A DNA stretch of 64,000 bases from Blasia pusilla (taxonomy: Eukaryota > Marchantiophyta > Marchantiopsida > Blasiales): positions 13,268,001 through 13,332,000 of the forward strand of contig CM114274.1 of NCBI GenBank assembly GCA_050084515.1, in the 5' to 3' direction. The notes beneath the pieces were generated by a model. That model saw nothing but the letters and a program-made list of their open reading frames with translations, was not told where the DNA came from and did no database searches. A program made the translations under genes and the position numbers. This document shows, piece after piece, positions 56,926 to 64,000 of the stretch. Every line of letters starts with the position of its first letter. The first letter of the stretch is position 1.

Positions 56926-57977
56926 TTGCCAAGACCAAAGCGAGGCAGGGTCAATTTCAAAACACCCTCGGAACCAGAACCCGCCACTCAGGAGGACTCC
57001 GATGAGACGCCCCACGCTAGCGATCACCATCCTGCACTTCGTCTCATGTCCCAGACAGCCAACGATATGGTGTGGTTCCTGAATTTAGCTGTCCCGGTCA
57101 TGAATCAACTTCAACATGTTCTCCACCTAGACGACACAACGACGGTGGACGAGTATTTACAAGGCCTGGATGACCTCAACTGTAGGGCCCAAGCTTCGTC
57201 AGACAACGAAGTACAGCGCAAAGTGGTGGAAATAAATCTTCACCTTCGGGATCAAGAACTCGAAGAAACAAAAACCACGCTTCGCAAAGTTCAAAGCGAC
57301 TTAGTCCAGAGTCAGTACGAAGCACGGAACGCACGCCAATGGGAGAGCTTGGCGATTAACCTAGAGTGTGGGGCTGATCAGTTAGCTTCACAGTCAAGGA
57401 ACCTTCGCAACTGATTCAACAATGTCGACACCAGATGCATCGTGTTAACAACAAATTCAAGAAATTGGGCAACCAACATGTTGAATCTTCGAAATTGCTT
57501 CAAGAACATCAAGAAACGAACAAAGACTTATTGGCGCAGTGGTCAGAGGTTACAGGGAGGATCGATGTCTTGGAGGTTGAGCAGAAGCTACTCAACAAAG
57601 TGCAGTTAGACCTTGAAGATGTCAAGGAGTTAATCGAGGAAGCAGCCAAGAGCTTCGAACAACAAATGAGCGAAGAGATTGACTATATCAACAAACATTG
57701 GAAGCGCCAATTCGACAATCATACGAAGTCTCTTCCAGAAGTTGTGCCCACCCTCTCGATAACTTTTGAAGAATTACCATTATTTACTCCATCTGATGTC
57801 TTAGTCCACAACAAAGTACTAGGAAGTAAATTAGTTGTTAATAAATCGCGAGAAAGAATGCGCAATCATACCCCCAACATTATCAACAAACCTTCTACTA
57901 TTCACGATCGTTTTGGGCCTACACTTGAGTTTGATAGTTTAGAGGATACTTTTATGGAGTTAGGAGAAACATCATGA
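56926..57977 (+). pseudogene. Coiled-coil protein of the small LTR element, one frameshift
   Basis: Frame 56926-57414 starts MPRPKRGRVNFKTPSEPEP, basic then Ser/Thr/Glu-rich, followed by a predicted coiled coil (QRKVVEINLHLRDQELEETK). After a one-base frame change near 57.4 kb, 57435-57977 continues with a long Glu/Lys/Leu coiled coil (LLNKVQLDLEDVKELIEEAA) and ends in FDSLEDTFMELGETS. No zinc knuckle or enzyme motif. Function unknown; gag-like by position only. GAAGC/CGAAG motifs are unusually dense across the element. Confidence 0.6.
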
Positions 57978-58016
57978 AGTGTTTGCCGGGGCGGCTCACA
58001 TTTGTGGGAGGGGATA

Positions 58017-58259
58017 TGTGATACCCACAATTTTGTATTTTTGAAGAATATATCTTTTTATTCAATGAAGACTCTTGTACATTATGATTTTGATTATTAT
58101 TTATTATTATGAGGAGGAATGAGTAAGATTCAAGTGAATCACGAAGCTCTTGGGACAAGGCAGAGAGATGGAAGATCAAGGATTTGCCTTAGAGGAGAGG
58201 GAAATGCAATAACGAAGTCTAAAGAACCAACGCGAAGCTTGGAAAAGACAATGAAGCAC
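58017..58259 (+). repeat. Right terminal direct repeat
   Basis: Partner of 56391-56635; carries the same AAGAATATATCTTTTTATTC block. Confidence 0.88.
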
Positions 58260-60268
58260 TGTTAAGAACCTTTTTATGAAGTGCTTTGCTCCTGAACGAA
58301 GCAAGAAGAAGAAGAGAAAGAAGTACTTTGCTCTTGTACGAAGCGCAAAGCATGAAGCACGTGAAACAAGAACAAAGAATGGAGTGCTTCGTCTTCAAGA
58401 AGTCCAACGAAGCGAAGCTAAGAATGATAGTGATTTCAAGCGACACACCGTTAGAACAGTTAGACTAAGAAGAGGCGCCACCCTTTGTATCAAATTGGAA
58501 GTTAGGACAGTTTTGTTCTGCGGATTCACAGGGATCGTAGGAAAAGCTAAGAGAACCATAGATCTAGGTAGTTACAAATGCTGAGAAGACACCCGCTTCA
58601 TCAAGAACGCTTTGAATCTTTGGATCGCTCCTTCTCCAGCGAGTATCATCATTCTCTTACGAAGTCCTTATGCTGTAGGAATGGTGCGAGCAAGGGATTA
58701 GTACCCTCTCGAGCTTGTATACACTTTGAAGCTTTCTCATTCTTGATGGAGTAGTAAAGCAATTATTCATTCATTCAGATGTGCGATGCTTATGTCTGAG
58801 TATTCTTTTTGGGTCTGCAGAATGAAGGGTGAATCAGGAGAACCTTTCTCATCAATGAAATAATCAACATGAGTTGTAGGAAATCTGTTTGACAGAGAGT
58901 AGCCTGCCAAGACGGATTGAGTTCTGAAAGTAGGAGAAGCCAGCTTTCATGTTGAGATCTCTGTGAGGTTTCTTGATGTCGAGAAGAAATCTACCTGAGC
59001 ATGCTGTCAATTCCACTAGAGAGAATTGAGAAAAGATCCTTTGGTACTAAGAAAGATCCAAAAATATTGATAAGACATTGAATATAACTCATACATATTT
59101 AACACAACTATTACAACATAATTGTAATTTCGAACTCTCTTTTCATCAAACAATGATCCTCTTGGGGATCGAACTTGTTAAATGATTGTAAAATAGAAAC
59201 TCTTATACATTACAGGTGTCCATCAAGTATGGATAGGGATGAAGCACAAGTTGTCTTTGATTTTCCTTTCCTTAACCCGTACCACGTGAAGGTTCTCTTC
59301 GTAGATAAGCATTGGTTTACTCGCTATCTAGTTTACCATTTTGGGGAGGCATTCATGAACCAAGTCATGCAATCTCCAACTCTGATGATTCTTCCTAATG
59401 TCACATATGGGAGGACATGGGATTGTATATTGTATGCTCTTATATAGCGATCCATGAATGTTAAGAAACGTGATTGAGTAAGGTTTAACACTAGTTGTGT
59501 TATTTTATTTGTGTACAAGCATAAAGTAGTTTATAAGGACTTCATAGTTCAAAATTTAGGGTTTCAATGTTATGAATAAGTGATTGCCTCGACACTACCA
59601 TTTTTTATTCTTGTCGTGAGAGAATGGAGGGTTTATATAATAATTATGTATTGAGAAATGATAACTTCTCATAGAGTTCACCTTGTATAAACCACGTCTG
59701 CCGCAGCTAGAAGCTCCGTCCTTACTTGAAGAAAAACTCTCGACACAAAAACGTTCCCAACACAACAAACCTATTTTCAACCTCATCCGAGACCTCAAGA
59801 TGAAATTATACCCAAGACAATCTGCTGACTCTCTATGTCATCGAAGCAGTAGAACTTTATCTGTCCGCTAACTAAGATGAGACAAAGGAGATAGGTGATG
59901 AATATGAAAATGAAGGTTGAGTCTAATTGGGGGAGGAGAATTTTCAGATGTAAGAGGTATTTTGAATGATCTCAATATGCGTTTTCATATGAGTTTTGAT
60001 GGGTCTGGAGAGAGTTTTGATTGCCCTACATATAGCCGCGCTATTCCTAGAAACTTTTTTGGGGAGAATGCTTCGGATAATGGTCAGGTTATTTCTCATC
60101 TATTAAAGTTAGAGATTTAAATCAAGAATTCCCAAAAAAACTTTTGATTTGGATCTGAATTCAATATTTTGAAGGGGAAGCACCAACCATTTGCTGAGGA
60201 GCATAAGAGAGTGAAAAGAGACATGCAAAGGATCCTGAACAAGTCAATTTCTAGTGATGAGCTACATA
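58260..60268. other. Spacer without a supported gene
   Basis: 58260-58420 is rich in GAAGC/CGAAG motifs like the neighbouring element. A 90-codon frame at 59175-59447 matches nothing I know. 59758-59885 is the dispersed repeat shared with 9060-9200. Confidence 0.4.
59758..59885. repeat. Dispersed repeat shared with 9060-9200
   Basis: Diverged direct-orientation copy, from CAACACAACAAACCTATT to GAGACAAA. Confidence 0.7.
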
Positions 60269-61296
60269 TGTCGTGCGCCTACTATCCTTGAACATTAATC
60301 TTGTTGTTACGGAAGCGTGCGTTCAGTAGGTCACGCTCTCAACACTGATCTGCATCCAAACACGCACTTTGGTTAGTTGGGTCTTGGATCAATCAGCGGG
60401 CTAACTTTTTGAGTTCTCGTCTCGGTCTATGATCAAGCTCAACCTTCCTAGTTTCGCGGTTTACAACACGGGCAAGTCTCGAAAGACTTGGGACAGACTT
60501 TCTGGTCGGTTCAAGAATCTCAAATGGCGTTTCGCGCCTAGCGGATCCAACTATCCAATGGACATCCAATGAGTCCCTAACCGAGACTCGCACAAAGTGA
60601 ATCTCGGGTTGGAATCCAAGTGTGGCGTACAAAGCTCACTTCCTTGGATCACGTTTGGATTTCGAGTTCCAACGCCAAACTCCTGTTCCATCCCCTGCCT
60701 TTAAGACGCCATTTGGCACTCAAAGTGGGGATTCGTGTTCCAAGACATCTTGGAGACTCCTCCCTTACTAGTACTTCAGGGGATCTCCGGGGTCCCCCTA
60801 CCTTTAGGGAAAGACACCCGGGCCTCTCCAATTGGCCCTCAACCCGATTGCTCTCACAATCGTTTTCGGCCAATATCTCAGTCTGTACACATGCGTTTTC
60901 TAAGATCTTTGGTGCATTGGAAGCGTCTCAAGATAAGCTTTCCAATGCAACCTTATTTGTCTCAAGAAAATCTCAGAGCTAAACGTTATGGTCCAAAACA
61001 CATTCAAATTCCCCAAATGCTAGTCGTGTTCCAAAACTGGTTCTCACCTCTTTGGCAACCAACCTTCCAAGACTCAACTCATCTCAAGTCTTGGCTCACA
61101 TTTGGTCTAGGTTTCCTAGTCGCGACCACTAACGCATGAAATGCACAACTCTGTTCCGCATTTCGTCTCTTGGACTTTCCCAAGAAACCTTTCCAAACGC
61201 CTCTCCAAAGCGCAAACATCGCAGCTTGAGTCCACTTGTGTTCTGATGTTCCGCTTGGTGCCTATTTGGTGTTGTTAGGTTATGAGGGTCGCGAGA
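60269..61296 (-). repeat. 3' LTR of B3
   Basis: 1028 bp, TGTCGTGCGCC to GGGTCGCGAGA; closely matches 50005-51031. Confidence 0.9.
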
Positions 61297-61559
61297 CTCA
61301 CCCGTCGTTAGAAGATTGATGTCCTCATCAATGCAAACCTTGTTAATGTTTAGTTCTGGGAAGCCGACCCCTTAACACTGAACTTTGGTCTCCTTGACTT
61401 ACATCCTAAGCATATGAAGAACTACTCATTGCCATGCACTACCAAACTCAAAATTGCAATCACAAGCATCGAATCTCCAAATCCATGCATGCTTTATTGC
61501 AACAACTAAACATTTCTAGTTACAACGGGTTATCGGCCCAAGCTTCTCGGTCACAAGTT

Positions 61560-61860
61560 ATGCCCTTTGCTTCACCATGTACTAATACATGTGCCTACCT
61601 TGAATCCATTTGAAGTCTCGCAATGCTTCTTGCACGTGTTCAAGCTCCGCCTCCGCAATCCAAGTCGCCTCTTTCACATGGTAGCCGTTCCACTTGACCA
61701 AGTACTTGTACTTGGCAGCTCTACCCAGAAAGTTCTTCTTGATTCAACCTATATGGTGCCTTTGAAGGTGGTTGAGATCCTAGTATCACCTCTATCTTAT
61801 GATCAACCGCCCTATGTGGTGGTAGCTCAGTCGGAAGCTCCTTAGTCAACACATCTCTAA
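61560..61860 (-). pseudogene. Deletion junction of B3: chromodomain fragment joined to RT start
   Basis: The left part (61567-61724) equals the chromodomain end of B2 (compare 51717-51867). The right part (61726-61860) equals the RT beginning of B2 (compare 54139-54260). Junction near 61725 with short local homology, CTAC-CCAGAA. No fold-back repeat here. Confidence 0.85.
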
Positions 61861-62480
61861 ATTCTTTCACAACTCTCTTGAGTGTTTCAGGGATTCCCCT
61901 TGAAGCTCAGTTCTGATCTCTGCGTTTCGTGCTTGTATCATCCTCTACTTGTCTCATCTAGCAAAGGAATCCATTTGCCGTTAACCAAGACACTCAACCT
62001 CAAAGGTCTTCGCCTAAGTTCCACCTAATACACATCCAAGAATGTGTTCCCCAAGAATCCATCAATTTTGTCCATGTTGCAAACTGTATTCTCCTTCAAC
62101 TCAAATACTCCGCATCCCACAAATAGCCCTTAAACCGGCTCTGAGGTCTGGTGGGACTTGCCTCTCGTGAATCCTACCCTAATGGGTTCATCCACCATGT
62201 TGGTTGGAAATCCCAACGTCTTCACGATTCTTAATCTTAAGAATGAGTGCAAAGCACTTGTATCAACGAGCAACATCACATCGTGATTAGCAATCTTGGA
62301 TCCTAGGTAAACCAAATTGGGCGTTCTCTTGGTGACTTGGAGAGATGTATATAGATCTCCCGCCGATAAGTGCTTAGCAGCAAACGCAATCATACTCGGT
62401 TTACTAACCTTGGGCTCCACACATTCCTTAGCCATATGCCCGGGTTCGCCAGAGTTATAGCAAATCACTTTGGCATTTGT
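61861..62480 (-). pseudogene. Retropepsin of B3
   Basis: In the frame 62720-62130: AKHLSAGDLYTSLQVTKRTP, then MLLVDTSALHSFLRLRIVK, where the retropepsin D-T-G-A is D-T-S-A. The C-terminal parts at 61861-62129 are decayed. Confidence 0.85.
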
Positions 62481-63365
62481 TGACTTCGTGAACGGCGACC
62501 CTCTTGGCTTCGCGTTGAGTTCCATTTGTTTCGCTGCCGGGGCAAAGAGACCCTCTGTGGTCACGTTCACCCTGATTCCAAACCTTCTTGGATGTCCCTT
62601 TTTTTTCGGTAACTTAGAAAAACTTTTTGGCTCAAAGGGTTTTTTCTTTTGGACTTCATTGTCCCCTATCGGCTCTGCTAGTCTCAGAAGTTCCGTGCAC
62701 GTCTCTGGAATGTGAGGCAAACGAAAGAGGGCCTTTTCGGCGCTCGGCTTGAGTCCACTTTAAGAAGATCACCTTCTTTGTAAACTCATCCGTGGAAAGT
62801 GAGCTTATAAGTGCAGTGAACTCTCGCACATAAGCGCTAAGGGATTTGCTTTGGCTCAACCTCACAAACTCCATGCCATGGAGATACTCCTGGTATTGCG
62901 GAGTGAATTGGTTCCCAATCAACTCCTTGAAATCTTCCCGACTCAACTTTCTTCCACGGCCTAGATGTTCTTTACCGTGAGTCGTCCACCGATGGAGAGT
63001 GTGATCTTTAAAAACATGATTGCTACAGTCACTTTGTCTTGCTCATCTCCCTGTTGCGCTTCAAAATAAAGTTTGAGTTCCGTTAGAAACTCGCTCACTT
63101 TCTACGAATGCCCCATTACTATGAATAGCATTGGAAAATTGGTCTTACAATGCTTCTTGCCAGAACTAGAGGCTCCATTCAACTTGAATTCTATTATCAC
63201 CTTGCTCTGTTCAGCCATCAGGTCCGCCATCACCTTCGTCAATCCCATCATTTGGATATAAAAGGCCCGATCGTTTGAGTTTGGAACCAAAGGTCTTGCG
63301 GAAAGACTTTCATTTGGAACATCCTCATGTCTAGGACTCGGCACTTTGGGAGTTGCAATTTCCAC
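62400..63365 (-). pseudogene. gag of B3
   Basis: Frame 63365-63102 is the N-terminal part (MGLTKVMADLMAEQSKVII). Frame 62946-62656 is the retrotransposon-gag core (EDFKELIGNQFTPQYQEYLH, MEFVRLSQSKSLSAYVREF). Frame 62720-62130 holds the zinc knuckle VICYNSGEPGHMAKEC, with the second Cys changed to Ser. Confidence 0.88.
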
Positions 63366-63590
63366 CTATCACTCACGGTCTGTCATTGATTTTTTCTCTC
63401 GGCTTTTTTGCTTTGACTCGCGGTTTCCTCGGTTCTTCGCCCTTGGTCGCCATTTGCGAGTCCTCGCTTTCTCAGATCTCCTCCTCATTCCTTGCATTCC
63501 TCCTCGAGCGTCACGGTCTTCCAGCTACCTTGAGTTCTTCTCAAATGTTGAGATCTTCCATGAACCTAAGTTCACGCTCATCAAGGATTT

Positions 63591-63602
63591 GCTCTGATAC
63601 CA
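63591..63602 (-). other. Primer-binding site of B3 (initiator Met tRNA)
   Basis: The minus strand reads TGGTATCAGAGC, two bases from the LTR, as in B1. Confidence 0.9.
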
Positions 63603-63604
63603 CG

Positions 63605-64000
63605 TGTCGTGCACCTACTCTCCTTGAACGTTAATCTTGTTGTTGCGGAAGCGTGCGTTCAGTAGGTCACACTCTCAACACTGATCTACATCCAAACATG
63701 CACTTTGGTTATTCGGGTCTTGGATCAATCAGTGGGCTAACTTTCCGAGTTCTCGTCTTGGTCTCTGATCAAGCTCAACCTTCCTAGTTTCGCAGTTTAC
63801 AACACGGGCAAGTCTCGAAAGACTTGGGATAGACTTTCTCGTCGGTTCAAGAACCTCAAATGGGGTTTCGCGCCTGGCGGTTCTAACTGTCCAATGGACA
63901 TACAACAAGTCCCTTACCGAGACTCGCACAAAGTGAATCTTGGTTTGGAATCCAAGTGTGGCGTACAAAGCCCACTTCCTTGGATCACGTTTGGGTTTCA
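63605..64000 (-). repeat. 5' LTR of B3, truncated by the window edge
   Basis: Starts TGTCGTGCACC and runs parallel to 60269-60664. Confidence 0.9.

Larger units (their letters stand above)
56391..58259 (+). mobile_element. Small LTR-type element with a coiled-coil ORF (probably non-autonomous)
   Basis: Two direct repeats of 245 and 243 bp (56391-56635 and 58017-58259) beginning TGTGATA(T/C)CCACAATTTTGTA frame a 1.4-kb internal region. A purine-rich GTGGGAGGGG tract at 58004-58013 directly precedes the right repeat, as expected for a PPT. The ORFs between them encode no RT, protease or integrase. No PBS recognised after the left repeat. It may be a terminal-repeat element of the gag-only type. 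Confidence 0.65.
60269..64000 (-). mobile_element. Chromovirus B3, internally deleted, cut by the right edge
   Basis: 3' LTR 60269-61296, PBS 63591-63602, 5' LTR 63605 to beyond 64000. In between are a piece of chromodomain, then a direct jump near 61725 to the start of RT, protease and gag. The deletion removes the integrase core, RNase H and most of RT. Minus orientation, like B1 and B2. Confidence 0.9.

Overview
The window looks like nuclear DNA of a land plant. At the left edge is a multi-exon cytokinin oxidase/dehydrogenase (CKX) gene with GT-AG introns. The rest is nested plant-type transposons: a Ty1/copia element primed by initiator Met tRNA, Ty3/gypsy chromoviruses with a chromodomain, a LINE and a hAT relic. 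The short CKX introns (154-265 bp), and my memory that methyltransferase-carrying gypsy elements were reported in charophyte algae, make me lean to a non-seed plant (moss, liverwort, lycophyte or fern). The sequence does not prove this.

Layout. 1-1796 (minus): CKX exons 1-4, running off the left edge. 1.8-6.9 kb: GC-richer flank with microsatellites and no recognisable gene. 6.9-8.7 kb: AT-rich DNA with short tandem repeats. 8.7-13.97 kb (minus): copy B, a decayed gypsy element of the methyltransferase family, split by a 1.25-kb insertion with a 9-bp target duplication. 13.97-30.38 kb (plus): copy A, the main element of that family. A chromovirus, B1 (14001-19463, minus), sits in its 5' terminal repeat with a perfect GATCT target duplication. 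30.4-34.1 kb: spacer, a SWIM zinc-finger fragment and a 5'-truncated LINE. 34.1-41.8 kb (minus): copy C, the 3' half of another family member, cut in two by a near-complete copia element (35198-40452). 42.97-45.44 kb: hAT transposase relic. 45.95-48.72 kb: tandem array with a 180-bp unit. 49.1-49.7 kb: possible kinase fragment. 50.0-54.5 kb: chromovirus B2. 56.39-58.26 kb: small LTR-type element with a coiled-coil ORF. 60.27-64.0 kb: chromovirus B3, cut by the right edge.

The most notable content is copy A. Between the protease and the reverse transcriptase it carries a cytosine-5 DNA methyltransferase domain with readable motifs I, IV, VI, VIII and IX/X, most like DNMT3. After the integrase it carries a C4HC3 PHD finger. 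The order is gag, protease, DNMT, RT, RNase H, integrase, PHD. Copy B independently keeps methyltransferase motif I at the same place, and copy C keeps the PHD finger in frame with the integrase. Both domains therefore belong to the family and are not chance insertions. All three copies are broken by stops and frameshifts.

A second notable pattern is perfect fold-back inverted repeats: 26-bp arms at 16.6 kb, 30-bp at 52.9 kb and 28-bp at 49.0 kb, with 5-7 nt loops. Two of them lie exactly at internal deletion junctions of chromoviruses.
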